Origin: Oceanobacillus massiliensis str. N'diop
Lineage (GTDB): Bacteria; Bacillota; Bacilli; Bacillales; Amphibacillaceae
DNA length: 64,000 nt
Assembly: GCF_000285495.1 (NCBI RefSeq)
Contig: NZ_HE610977.1
Coordinates: forward strand, 136,858-200,857
Direction of reading: 5' to 3'
Shown here: in pieces, positions 26,601-34,785 of the stretch
Numbering within the stretch: the first letter of the stretch is position 1
Layout: each line of letters opens with the position of its first letter
Notes under the pieces: generated by a model
Database searches by the model: none
What the model saw: the letters and a program-made list of their open reading frames with translations, nothing else
Told to the model about the DNA's origin: nothing
Program-made: the position numbers and the translations under genes

Positions 26601-27371
26601 TTATCCGAGAACATCCCGGACAGGTGCATATGATTTCCGGTGATATGGCGATGCGCCCGCTTCTCTTAATTTTTCCATATGATGCTTTGTCCCGTAACCC
26701 ATATTTGACGCAAAGTCATATATAGGAAATTCATTATGTAACTCTTTCATCAGATGATCTCTCGTTACCTTTGCCAATATACTGGCAGCTGCTATCGAAA
26801 TGCTCTTGGCGTCCCCTTTTATGATTGATTCGGAAGAACATGGCAACTGGTTCAGTTTAACAGCATCGACCAGTACATGGTCAGGTGCCGGCTGCAGCTG
26901 TTGACATGCCTCAAGCATGGCAAGCTTAGTTGCTTCAAAAATATTTATTTTGTCGATTTTATTATTATCGACAATGGAGATTCCGTAGCTTATTGCGTGC
27001 TCCTTGATATACATAAAATATCGTTCTCTTGTTCGTTCATTCAATTGTTTGGAGTCATTGAGACCAAGCAGCAGAAAATCCTCTGGAAGAACCACAGCGG
27101 CCGCAACTACTGGACCGGCAAGCGGACCCCTCCCGGCTTCGTCAATGCCCGCAACATACTTGCATCCATCGCTGTAAGCCTTCCGCTCATATGCTGTCAT
27201 TGCCAAGAAATTCTCCTCAAGCTGCTTCTCTTTAAACTTTTGCTTTTCATAGCTTTTCAGCAAGGACTGAACTCCTTTTCTCTCATCCTTTTTCAGTTGG
27301 GACATCAGTTCGTCACTAAGCTTTCCTTGTTTTATTATTTCTTTCAATACGGCAATTGAATGCTTCTCCAT
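26601..27371 (-). CDS. rnhB: RnhB, ribonuclease HII
   Basis: A 256-aa enzyme, close to the 255 aa of B. subtilis RnhB, including its extra N-terminal domain (residues 1-70). The catalytic acids are in AGIDEAGRGPLAGPVVAAAV (about residues 76-95) and LVDAVKL, with GDAKSISIAAASILAKVTRD following. It removes ribonucleotides and RNA primers from DNA. The start at 27371 matches the family; the open frame runs 24 codons further back over the upstream terminator. Confidence 0.96.
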   Translation of the reverse strand: MEKHSIAVLKEIIKQGKLSDELMSQLKKDERKGVQSLLKSYEKQKFKEKQLEENFLAMTAYERKAYSDGCKYVAGIDEAGRGPLAGPVVAAAVVLPEDFLLLGLNDSKQLNERTRERYFMYIKEHAISYGISIVDNNKIDKINIFEATKLAMLEACQQLQPAPDHVLVDAVKLNQLPCSSESIIKGDAKSISIAAASILAKVTRDHLMKELHNEFPIYDFASNMGYGTKHHMEKLREAGASPYHRKSYAPVRDVLG

Positions 27372-27424
27372 CTTAACACCATTCTCTCTCTTTCTTATAT
27401 CGGTACAATCATATCCATATAGTA

Positions 27425-27456
27425 GAAAAAATAAAACACACATCCTTGGATGTATG
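27425..27456 (-). terminator. Rho-independent terminator after rbgA
   Basis: CATACATCC and GGATGTGTG (one G-T pair) form a 9-bp stem with a 2-base loop on the minus strand, followed by TTTTATTTTTT. It separates lepB-rbgA from rnhB. Confidence 0.85.
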
Positions 27457-27458
27457 CC

Positions 27459-28310
27459 CTATTTTATTTCTGGTGTTTCCAATGTAATATGACCCAGTCT
27501 TCCTGTCCGAAGATCCTGTATCACAACATCCGAAACTTTATCAAAGTTCACATTTCCACCGCTCTCAAGCGCCCCGCGCTGCTTGCCGATCGCATTGAAA
27601 ATTTCCAGCATATCATCCATCGTACGATCAATCGTATATCGCTCTTCAAGCTGCTCCGGATAATATTCTCTCATATAATCAATCACAAATGCTGTGATAT
27701 CCTGTAAAGAAAGAAGCTGATCTTTTATTGTTCCAATAGCGGCCAGCCGGTAGCCAACTGTCTGGTCTTCGAATTTGGGCCACAAAATTCCTGGTGTATC
27801 CAGAAGTTCGAAATCCTTTTTGACTTTAATCCAAAGCTGCTGCTTTGTGATTCCGGGACGATCGCCAGTTTTGGCAATCTTTTTATTTGCAAGCCGGTTG
27901 ATCAGTGTTGATTTCCCTACATTCGGGATACCCACAATCATTGCTCGTGACGGTCTAGGTTTAATCCCTTTTTTGAGCAGTTTCTCCATCTTCACCTGCC
28001 CAAGCTCTTTGGCCATTTGAATAACACGGTTAATATCCGCCTTGTTGTTCACATCGACCGCTATTGCAGGAACCTCTTTTTCTCTGAAATGATTGATCCA
28101 TTTCTCCGTTTCGCGAGGATCAGCCAAATCTTTCTTCATTAGAACAATCATTTTCGATTTATGCTGCAATACTTGCTGAAGCATCGGATTTTGTGAGGAT
28201 AATGGCGCCCGCGCATCGACTAGCTCCATTACAAAATCAACTAGCTTCAATTTTTCTTCTACTTCCCGTCTGGCCTTTGCCATATGTCCGGGAAACCATT
28301 GAATCGGCAT
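27459..28310 (-). CDS. rbgA: RbgA (YlqF), GTPase for 50S ribosome assembly
   Basis: A 283-aa circularly permuted GTPase. The G4 motif comes first (VLMKKDLADP near residue 57), then G1 GIPNVGKSTLIN (about 126-137) and G3 DTPGILWPKF (about 172-181). The N-terminus MPIQWFPGHMAKARREV is the YlqF/MTG1 signature. It helps late assembly of the large subunit, including L16. It follows lepB by 3 bases. Confidence 0.96.
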   Translation of the reverse strand: MPIQWFPGHMAKARREVEEKLKLVDFVMELVDARAPLSSQNPMLQQVLQHKSKMIVLMKKDLADPRETEKWINHFREKEVPAIAVDVNNKADINRVIQMAKELGQVKMEKLLKKGIKPRPSRAMIVGIPNVGKSTLINRLANKKIAKTGDRPGITKQQLWIKVKKDFELLDTPGILWPKFEDQTVGYRLAAIGTIKDQLLSLQDITAFVIDYMREYYPEQLEERYTIDRTMDDMLEIFNAIGKQRGALESGGNVNFDKVSDVVIQDLRTGRLGHITLETPEIK

Positions 28311-28313
28311 AAT

Positions 28314-28886
28314 TTATTCTTCCTCCTTTCCTATAATCTGGATGCGGTCGAACGGCCAATAGACAAGGTTCGTCTTACCGACAATCTGTTCCATCGGGAT
28401 TACTCCCAGCATCCGGCTGTCCGTGGAATTACCCCTATTATCACCAAGCACAAATACATGTCCTTCCGGAATAACCTCATGTCCCCCAGGAAGTTCTTCA
28501 AGCAAGAAGTCGCTTGTCGATGTCTCATATGGTTTCATTTTATTCTTCTGTTCATCTAAAAATGGTTCCTCGACTGCTTCCCCGTCGATATACAGAACAT
28601 TATCTTCCACGGCGACATGTTCCCCAGGCAAACCAATAACACGTTTAATAAAGTCCTTTTGTGCAGAAGCATGAAATACTACGATATCAAACCGTTCAGG
28701 CTCCTGAAAGTTATAGGAAAATTTATTCACGATCATCTGATCTCTATCATGCAGTGTAGGCTGCATAGATGGTCCATCTACCACTATCGGCGCAAAAAAG
28801 AACATACGGACTATAAATGCCAGAGCAAGCGCAAGCAATAATGCTTTTATCCAGTCAAACCATTCTTTATTTTCCTTCTTTGCCAT
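28314..28886 (-). CDS. lepB: Type I signal peptidase
   Basis: A 190-aa signal peptidase of the Bacillus Sip type, with one N-terminal membrane helix (about residues 13-33). The catalytic serine is S40 in VDGPSMQPTL and the catalytic lysine is K81 in DFIKRVIGLPGE; the GDNRGNSTDSR box is near the C-terminus. It cleaves signal peptides on the outer face of the membrane. B. subtilis has sipS/sipT-type paralogues elsewhere, so I do not assign a particular sip name. Confidence 0.95.
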   Translation of the reverse strand: MAKKENKEWFDWIKALLLALALAFIVRMFFFAPIVVDGPSMQPTLHDRDQMIVNKFSYNFQEPERFDIVVFHASAQKDFIKRVIGLPGEHVAVEDNVLYIDGEAVEEPFLDEQKNKMKPYETSTSDFLLEELPGGHEVIPEGHVFVLGDNRGNSTDSRMLGVIPMEQIVGKTNLVYWPFDRIQIIGKEEE

Positions 28887-28920
28887 GAATTCCCCTCCGA
28901 CTTATGCTATGTATAATTTT

Positions 28921-28950
28921 ATTGTAAGCCAGTATCATACATTCATACAA
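28921..28950 (-). promoter_or_regulatory. Promoter of lepB-rbgA
   Basis: TTGTAT and TACAAT with an 18-base spacer on the minus strand, 34 bases before the lepB ATG and downstream of the rplS terminator. Confidence 0.6.
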
Positions 28951-28970
28951 CCTTAACTAAATATAGACTA

Positions 28971-29012
28971 AAAAATAAAAAGGAGCTTGTGCAATTTTGC
29001 CAAGCTCCTTTC
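28971..29012 (-). terminator. Rho-independent terminator after rplS
   Basis: AAAGGAGCTTG and CAAGCTCCTTT pair in an 11-bp stem on the minus strand, followed by TTATTTTTTAG, 30 bases after the rplS stop codon. Confidence 0.9.
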
Positions 29013-29042
29013 CGATAGCGTTTTTTATTCAGCTCATGGATA

Positions 29043-29387
29043 CTAGCGACGTTCTTTAATACGAGCTGCTTTTCCGCGTAGATTACGAAGATAGTATAGT
29101 TTCGCACGACGTACAATACCACGACGAGAAACTTCGATTTTTTCGATTCTTGGTGAATGTACTGGGAAAGTACGTTCAACACCTACACCGTAAGAAATCT
29201 TTCTTACTGTAAATGTTTCACTGATTCCACCGTTTTGGCGTTTGATTACAACACCTTCGAAAACCTGGATACGTTCGCGTGTTCCCTCTACTACTTTAAC
29301 GTGAACCTTTAGCGTATCACCAGGACGAAAATCGGGATGATCTGTACGAAGCTGATCTTTTGTGATGTCTGCAATAAGTTGTTGCAT
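29043..29387 (-). CDS. rplS: Ribosomal protein L19
   Basis: A 114-aa protein with the L19 signature [24 protein letters not shown] (about residues 32-55) and a C-terminus ending in basic residues ([12 protein letters not shown]). L19 lies at the 30S-50S interface. It follows trmD but has its own strong promoter and terminator, separate from ylqD-rimM-trmD. Confidence 0.98.
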   Translation of the reverse strand: MQQLIADITKDQLRTDHPDFRPGDTLKVHVKVVEGTRERIQVFEGVVIKRQNGGISETFTVRKISYGVGVERTFPVHSPRIEKIEVSRRGIVRRAKLYYLRNLRGKAARIKERR

Positions 29388-29481
29388 TCTACTTCACTCC
29401 TTCCAAACCAATGCTCATTATTCTGATTCGAACAGCGGAACATCGTTTATATGTACCTAAACGAACTTAAGCACAATATCT
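29388..29481 (-). promoter_or_regulatory. rplS 5' leader, possible L19 leader
   Basis: About 85 bases lie between the predicted transcription start and the rplS ATG, rich enough in structure to hold the L19 leader known from Bacillus (Rfam family L19_leader). I could not confirm the fold by eye; a covariance search would decide. Confidence 0.3.
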
Positions 29482-29510
29482 AATATAACATATTGAATTT
29501 AATAGTTCAA
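29482..29510 (-). promoter_or_regulatory. Promoter of rplS
   Basis: TTGAAC and TATATT with a 17-base spacer on the minus strand, about 95 bases before the rplS ATG. Confidence 0.65.
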
Positions 29511-29541
29511 CACTATTTTCAAAGGACAAAGGAAGTTTTTA

Positions 29542-30282
29542 TCATGTTCCCTCATCTTTTTTAATCTTTTTCAACAGCTCCTGATCTTCCTCACTTAAAC
29601 GATAATTATCGAGAAGGTCGCTGCGGCGTCTATAGGTGCGTTTAAGGGACTCCGCCCGGCGCCAGTTTCTGATCTTTGCATGGTCCCCCGACATTAATAC
29701 ATCCGGGACCTTCATTCCGCGGAAATCAGCCGGTCTTGTATAATGTGGATGCTCCAGTAAACCAGTAGAGAAAGAATCCTCTGGGGCAGATTCTATATTA
29801 CCGAGAACCTCCGGCAGTAACCGGACGACACTATCCACCACCACCATGGCACCTAGTTCTCCGCCGGTAAGTACATAATCACCAATGGACAGTTCATCTG
29901 TCACGAGATGCTCTCTTATTCTTTCATCATAGCCTTCATAATGGCCACAGATGAAAATTAAGTGTTCCTCCCCAGCCAGTTCTTCTGCTTTCTGTTGAGT
30001 AAACGTCTCTCCCTGCGGACACATGAGAATAACACGAGGCTTCACCGCGCTTTCCCCTTTAACAGCTTCAACAGCATCAAATACCGGCTGCGGCGTAAGC
30101 ACCATTCCAGCACCGCCCCCATATGGGTAATCATCCACCTTCATATGCTTATTCTCTGTATAATCACGGAAATTAACGAGGTTATAGCTGAATTTTTCTC
30201 TTTCTCCTGCTTTTTTCAATATGGAAGAATTGAAAACACCTGAGAACATTTCCGGAAACAGTGTCAATATATCAATATGCAT
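29542..30282 (-). CDS. trmD: TrmD, tRNA (guanine-N1)-methyltransferase
   Basis: A 246-aa SPOUT-class methyltransferase starting [13 protein letters not shown]. The trefoil-knot SAM site is formed by [13 protein letters not shown]-type sequence (here [13 protein letters not shown], about residues 109-121) and [16 protein letters not shown] (about 131-146). It makes m1G37 in tRNAs and prevents frameshifting. Its ATG shares a base with the rimM stop codon (TAATG). Confidence 0.98.
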   Translation of the reverse strand: MHIDILTLFPEMFSGVFNSSILKKAGEREKFSYNLVNFRDYTENKHMKVDDYPYGGGAGMVLTPQPVFDAVEAVKGESAVKPRVILMCPQGETFTQQKAEELAGEEHLIFICGHYEGYDERIREHLVTDELSIGDYVLTGGELGAMVVVDSVVRLLPEVLGNIESAPEDSFSTGLLEHPHYTRPADFRGMKVPDVLMSGDHAKIRNWRRAESLKRTYRRRSDLLDNYRLSEEDQELLKKIKKDEGT

Positions 30283-30794
30283 TAATCCAGCAGTCCTTCC
30301 ATCGGCTCTATGACTACCTTCCTGGAATCAATATCAATATTTTTGACAACTTGTTCAATATATGGAATAAGCAGGTCTTTCCCTGATTCCTGTTTAACGA
30401 CCCAAACGTCATTTGCTCCAGGAGAAAGTATTTCTTTGATTTTCCCTAACCGGCGCTCATCGGCAGTAAAGACTTCGCATCCTATTATTTCGTGGTAATA
30501 GAATTCATCCTCATCCAGTTCGGATAACTGATCTTCACCTATTTTTAATTCGCATCCCTTGAAGGATTCGACGAGGTTGATATTGCCGTAGCCCTCAAAT
30601 TGAAGGAGATCAAAGCCTTTATGGATTCGGTGGGCTGCAATTTTTAATTTAATCGGCTGTTCGTCTTTGAAGACATATACCAATTCTCCCGGATTGAAGC
30701 GTTCATCAAAATCACTGATGCGCAGTACCTTCACTTCACCTTTAATGCCATGTGTATTAACGATTTTCCCTATCGTAAACATATTATCATTCAT
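30282..30794 (-). CDS. rimM: RimM, 16S rRNA processing/30S assembly factor
   Basis: A 170-aa protein with the N-terminal RimM beta-barrel ([27 protein letters not shown], about residues 7-33) and the C-terminal PRC barrel ([31 protein letters not shown], about 103-133). It matures the 3' domain of 16S rRNA. It sits between ylqD (11 bases) and trmD. Confidence 0.97.
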   Translation of the reverse strand: MNDNMFTIGKIVNTHGIKGEVKVLRISDFDERFNPGELVYVFKDEQPIKLKIAAHRIHKGFDLLQFEGYGNINLVESFKGCELKIGEDQLSELDEDEFYYHEIIGCEVFTADERRLGKIKEILSPGANDVWVVKQESGKDLLIPYIEQVVKNIDIDSRKVVIEPMEGLLD

Positions 30795-30805
30795 CCTATC
30801 ACCTG

Positions 30806-31192
30806 CTATTTCTCAATTCTTATAACGATATCATCTTTTATCACAATTGCCTGACTCTCCAAATCATTCCAGTTTGAACCAATCTCAACCTCAACAAGAG
30901 CATCAACTTCATTTTCGATAATTTCACTTCCAATTTCCAGTGACTCCAATTGGTCAATTTTAAAATCGACCAGTTTAATCTTCTCCTTGCGGTTATTGAT
31001 TTCCTGCTGAAACCGCTGCTCGATATCCTGTTTCGAAACACCTGGCTTATTCTGCAGTTTTCTTTTCTCAAAGAGGAGTTGTTGGCACTCTTGTTCAAGT
31101 CGCAATTTATGGTTGTGGAAATTGCCGTATATCTTTTCTTTGCTCTTCTCGGTAACAATTTGCTTGATAAGAACTTTTTTAATAATATTCAC
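30806..31192 (-). CDS. ylqD: YlqD family protein
   Basis: A 128-aa protein, the same length as B. subtilis YlqD. It begins with IIKKVLIKQIVTEKSKEKI, has a coiled coil (about residues 30-85) and a short beta-rich C-terminal domain (VDALVEVEIGSNWNDLESQAIVIKDDIVIRIE). Its function is unknown. The start is a GTG at 31192 after GAGGAG (four bases spacing); the open frame extends 7 codons more without support. It lies between khpA and rimM, as in B. subtilis. Confidence 0.85.
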   Translation of the reverse strand: MNIIKKVLIKQIVTEKSKEKIYGNFHNHKLRLEQECQQLLFEKRKLQNKPGVSKQDIEQRFQQEINNRKEKIKLVDFKIDQLESLEIGSEIIENEVDALVEVEIGSNWNDLESQAIVIKDDIVIRIEK

Positions 31193-31288
31193 TGGTTCTC
31201 CTCGCTCCCACAAGAAATCTTTTTGTAAGCATATCGTGTCAATGCTTTCTAAACTCTTGAACAGCTAGCTTGTACACCGCATTGGAAT

Positions 31289-31337
31289 GAGTAAAAAGGG
31301 AAAGAAGAACCCTCATGCGGGGGTCCGCTTTCCCTTT
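31289..31337 (-). terminator. Terminator or attenuator between khpA and ylqD
   Basis: AAAGGGAAAG and CTTTCCCTTT form a 10-bp outer stem on the minus strand that begins at the khpA stop codon; inside it ACCCCCGCATGAGGGT forms a second small stem. TTTTTAC follows. It would end or reduce rpsP-khpA transcripts before ylqD. Confidence 0.75.
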
Positions 31338-31563
31338 ACATAATATCCAAATAAATACGTTTATTACCTTCTGTTTTAGCTGCATAGACAACCGTACGGA
31401 TTGCTTTTGCAATACGCCCATTTTTCCCTATTACTTTTCCGACATCGTCCGGATTCACAGCAAGATGATAGATAATCTTTGCATCTTCCTCTTTCTCCGT
31501 AATGACAATATCTTCTGGATAATCAACTAAAGAGGCAACAATCGATTCTATTAGGGCTTTCAT
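31336..31563 (-). CDS. khpA: KhpA (YlqC), KH-domain RNA-binding protein
   Basis: A 75-aa single KH domain with the GxxG loop in VIGKNGRIAKAIRTVV (about residues 39-54). It partners with KhpB/Jag in RNA binding and cell-shape control in Firmicutes. It follows rpsP by 13 bases, the standard arrangement. Confidence 0.95.
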   Translation of the reverse strand: MKALIESIVASLVDYPEDIVITEKEEDAKIIYHLAVNPDDVGKVIGKNGRIAKAIRTVVYAAKTEGNKRIYLDIM

Positions 31564-31576
31564 GATATCACACTAC

Positions 31577-31849
31577 TTATTTAGTATTTTTTTGATCGTG
31601 GAATTTTTTCATGATGCCTTCATTTGAGAAAAGATTACGAACTGTATCACTTGGTTTTGCACCTTTTGTCATCCAATCAAGTGCTTTTTCTTCATCTATT
31701 TTAACTTCAACTGGACTAACCACTGGGTTATATGTTCCAATCTGTTCAATAGAACGTCCATCACGAGGAGAACGTGAATCAGCTACAACAATACGGTAAA
31801 ATGGGTTTCTTTTAGATCCCATACGTTTCAAACGGATTTTTACTGCCAT
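31577..31849 (-). CDS. rpsP: Ribosomal protein S16
   Basis: A 90-aa protein starting [26 protein letters not shown], the S16 signature. The start at 31849 has GGAGGTG six bases upstream; ten more in-frame codons upstream are leader. It is first in the rpsP-khpA unit. Confidence 0.98.
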   Translation of the reverse strand: MAVKIRLKRMGSKRNPFYRIVVADSRSPRDGRSIEQIGTYNPVVSPVEVKIDEEKALDWMTKGAKPSDTVRNLFSNEGIMKKFHDQKNTK

Positions 31850-31887
31850 TATCTGCACCTCCAATAAAATGTTTTTCACAAGTTTAG

Positions 31888-31916
31888 ATTCTATCAGAAA
31901 AAATTGAGTCTGTAAA
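31888..31916 (-). promoter_or_regulatory. Promoter of rpsP-khpA
   Basis: TTTACA and TAGAAT with a 17-base spacer on the minus strand, 38 bases before the rpsP ATG. This is a strong SigA match, as expected for a ribosomal protein gene. Confidence 0.75.
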
Positions 31917-32025
31917 GGGTTTTTACATTACAAGCAACAATTTGTTCTCCATGTCTGTTCGCCTAATGCAAAAACATGTCCGCAAAGCGATTTCTGCATA
32001 GTAATAGAGTTTTTTCCAGACTTAG

Positions 32026-33369
32026 TTAAAACGGGAATTTAAAGCCGCCCTTGCCTTTTTTGCCTTTTTGCATGTTGGTCATCTGTTTCATCATTTTTTT
32101 CATTTCACTGAATTGCTTGATTAGACGGTTGACTTGGGATACCGATGTTCCAGAACCTTTGGCAATACGTTTTCTGCGGCTTCCATTGATGATGGCCGGA
32201 TCCTGTCTTTCATTTTTGGTCATGGATTGAATGATGGCTTCGACCTGGGACAACTGTTTTTCATCCAGCTGGGCATTCTTTAGACCTTTCATTTTGTTTG
32301 CACCAGGAATCATGGACATCAAATCATCCAGCGGCCCCATTTTTTTCACTTGGCCCATCTGCTCAAGAAAATCATCAAAGGTGAACGACATCGTCCGCAT
32401 TTTTTCTTCAAGCTCTTTAACCTGCTTTTCATCTACATTGGACTGGGCTTTTTCAATTAATGAAAGGACATCTCCCATTCCAAGTATTCGTGAAGCCATA
32501 CGTTCTGGATGGAATGCCTCAAGCTGATCCAGCTTTTCGCCCATACCGGCGAATTTAATAGGCTTATCCGTAACGGCTTTGATGGATAATGCTGCACCAC
32601 CGCGAGTGTCCCCATCAAGCTTCGTAAGAACTACACCCGTAATATCCAGCTGCTCATTAAAGCTTTCTGCAACATTTACGGCATCCTGACCAGTCATGGA
32701 GTCCACCACAAGGAAAATCTCATCTGGTTTAACACTTGCTTTTATTTGCTGGAGTTCATCCATTAGATCACTGTCAACATGCAGACGCCCGGCAGTATCT
32801 ATAATGACATAATCGTGATGTTCTTCTTTTGCCTTTTCGACAGCTTTCTGGGCAATATCGACAGGATTTGCTTCTGTACCCATAGAGAAAACAGGCATCT
32901 CCAATTGCCCACCAAGCGTTTCCAGCTGCGTAATTGCTGCAGGACGATATACATCGCAGGCAGCAAGCAAAGGGGATCGATTATGTTTTTTCCTCAACAG
33001 GTTGGCAAGTTTTCCTGTAGTCGTTGTCTTACCGGCACCTTGGAGACCTACCATCATAATTACCGTTGGCGCCCGGTCGGCAACAGCGATTTTACTTTGC
33101 TCTCCCCCCATCAAAGCAGTCAATTCTTCTTTTACCACTTTTATGACCTGCTGGCCAGGAGTCAGACTTTCCATTACTTCTTGACCGATTGCCCGTTCTT
33201 TTATACGGGCAATAAGATCTTTAACCACTTTAAAGTTAACATCGGCTTCCAATAACGCCAAACGAACTTCCCGTGTCATTTCTTTTACATCTTGTTCAGA
33301 AACCTTCCCTTTACCGGTAATCTTCTTTATTGTACTTTGTAAACGGTCGGCCAATCCTTCAAATGCCAT
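32026..33369 (-). CDS. ffh: Ffh, signal recognition particle GTPase
   Basis: A 447-aa protein with the N domain (1-85), the G domain (Walker A GLQGAGKTTTTGKLA at about 108-122; DTAGRLHVD; TKLDGDTRGG) and a methionine-rich M domain (about 300-440) with QMGQVKKMGPLDDLMSMIPG and the RNA-binding GSGTSVSQVNRLIKQF. With SRP RNA it targets nascent membrane proteins to FtsY. It follows ylxM by 13 bases. Confidence 0.98.
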   Translation of the reverse strand: MAFEGLADRLQSTIKKITGKGKVSEQDVKEMTREVRLALLEADVNFKVVKDLIARIKERAIGQEVMESLTPGQQVIKVVKEELTALMGGEQSKIAVADRAPTVIMMVGLQGAGKTTTTGKLANLLRKKHNRSPLLAACDVYRPAAITQLETLGGQLEMPVFSMGTEANPVDIAQKAVEKAKEEHHDYVIIDTAGRLHVDSDLMDELQQIKASVKPDEIFLVVDSMTGQDAVNVAESFNEQLDITGVVLTKLDGDTRGGAALSIKAVTDKPIKFAGMGEKLDQLEAFHPERMASRILGMGDVLSLIEKAQSNVDEKQVKELEEKMRTMSFTFDDFLEQMGQVKKMGPLDDLMSMIPGANKMKGLKNAQLDEKQLSQVEAIIQSMTKNERQDPAIINGSRRKRIAKGSGTSVSQVNRLIKQFSEMKKMMKQMTNMQKGKKGKGGFKFPF

Positions 33370-33382
33370 AGAAGGTGTCCCC

Positions 33383-33700
33383 CTAATCCAATTCTTTTAG
33401 TTTATTGATCATATCCAATACAGCTTTATCGGACACTGTTTTCTCGATTTGGTCTATAAGAGAAGCCCGCTGCTCGAATTTACTGTATAAATGCAATTTT
33501 TCTTCATATGTTTCCAGCATCGCTTCAGTACGTTTGATATTATCATAGACAGCTTGACGTGACACTTGAAACAACTCGGAAATTTCACCAAGTGAATAGT
33601 CCTCCAAATAGTACATTTCCATATAATTGCGTTGTTTGGGTGTTAGCAATGCTTGATAAAAGTCGAAGAGATAATTGATGCGTGTTGTCTTTTCCAGCAC
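33383..33700 (-). CDS. ylxM: YlxM, HTH protein of the SRP operon
   Basis: A 105-aa protein with a sigma-70 region-4-like helix-turn-helix ([37 protein letters not shown], about residues 27-63). It is a conserved SRP-associated protein that binds SRP components in some Firmicutes. The start is a GTG at 33700 with AGGGGTG six bases upstream. Confidence 0.92.
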   Translation of the reverse strand: MLEKTTRINYLFDFYQALLTPKQRNYMEMYYLEDYSLGEISELFQVSRQAVYDNIKRTEAMLETYEEKLHLYSKFEQRASLIDQIEKTVSDKAVLDMINKLKELD

Positions 33701-33737
33701 TATATACACCCCTTGTTAAGTGAATCACCTTTACAAT

Positions 33738-33767
33738 ATCATAGCGAATGCATTGAATTACTGTCAA
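33738..33767 (-). promoter_or_regulatory. Promoter of ylxM-ffh
   Basis: TTGACA (perfect) and TATGAT with an 18-base spacer on the minus strand, 38 bases before ylxM. It lies right after the ftsY stop, so ylxM-ffh can be transcribed independently of smc-ftsY. Confidence 0.7.
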
Positions 33768-33778
33768 GGTTTTACCTC

Positions 33779-34771
33779 TTATTCTTCTACAGCTATATTC
33801 GCAAAAAGTCCATAAACAAATGCATTTGCATCAAACTCCTGTAAATCCTCCACCTGTTCACCTAGGCCTACATATTTCACCGGAATTTTTAATTCATTCC
33901 GTATGGCAAGTACAATGCCGCCTTTAGCTGTACCATCAAGTTTCGTCAGCACAATACCTGTAACATCGGTTGCCTCAGAAAAGGTTTTTGCCTGACTGAG
34001 GGCATTTTGGCCGGTAGTCGCATCGAGAACTAGCAGGACTTCATGTGGCGCAGCAGGAACCTCTCTTTCAATAACACGTTTTACTTTGGCAAGCTCATTC
34101 ATCAAGTTAACCTTGTTCTGCAGTCTGCCTGCAGTATCACAGATCAGGACATCTGCATTTCGTGATTTCGCCGCCTGTATTCCGTCGAATATAACGGCAG
34201 CAGGGTCACTTCCTGCACTTTGCTTAATAACCGTCACACCAGCTCTTTCTCCCCAGATTTCAAGCTGCTCAATTGCACCTGCACGGAATGTATCCCCAGC
34301 CGCCAATACGACGTTTTTTCCCTGCTGTTTCAATTGATGTGCCAGCTTACCGATGCTTGTCGTCTTTCCAACACCATTCACGCCAACAACCAAGATAACG
34401 GAAAGCTCTTTTTCCTTAATATTTAATTTCTCAATTAGAGGTTCATCATCGCCATAATAGATTTCCACTAATTTTTCGGATATGACGTCCTTAATTCCGT
34501 TCGTATCCTTGATGTTCTGACGTTTCACTTCCATCTTCAGTTCTTCAACCAAATCCATCACTGTCGTTACACCAACGTCAGCGGTGATCAGAACTTCTTC
34601 CAGTTCCTCAAAAAAATCTTCATCCACTTTTCGATACCGGGCAATCAGGTCGTTCAGTTTGCCCGAAAATGAATTGCGGGTTTTCTTCATCCCTTCCTGA
34701 TATTTTTTGGAAACTTCTTCTGTTTCTTCATTTTGTTTGAATCTATTTTTCAATTTATCCATGAAGCCCAT
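33779..34771 (-). CDS. ftsY: FtsY, SRP receptor GTPase
   Basis: A 330-aa NG-domain GTPase with a short charged N-terminus instead of the long acidic A domain of E. coli. The motifs are VGVNGVGKTTSIGKLAHQL (about residues 130-148), DTAGRLQNK, and TKLDGTAKGG near the C-terminus. It docks SRP at the membrane. It follows smc by 14 bases, as in B. subtilis. Confidence 0.98.
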   Translation of the reverse strand: MGFMDKLKNRFKQNEETEEVSKKYQEGMKKTRNSFSGKLNDLIARYRKVDEDFFEELEEVLITADVGVTTVMDLVEELKMEVKRQNIKDTNGIKDVISEKLVEIYYGDDEPLIEKLNIKEKELSVILVVGVNGVGKTTSIGKLAHQLKQQGKNVVLAAGDTFRAGAIEQLEIWGERAGVTVIKQSAGSDPAAVIFDGIQAAKSRNADVLICDTAGRLQNKVNLMNELAKVKRVIEREVPAAPHEVLLVLDATTGQNALSQAKTFSEATDVTGIVLTKLDGTAKGGIVLAIRNELKIPVKYVGLGEQVEDLQEFDANAFVYGLFANIAVEE

Positions 34772-34785
34772 TATATCTATTCCTC

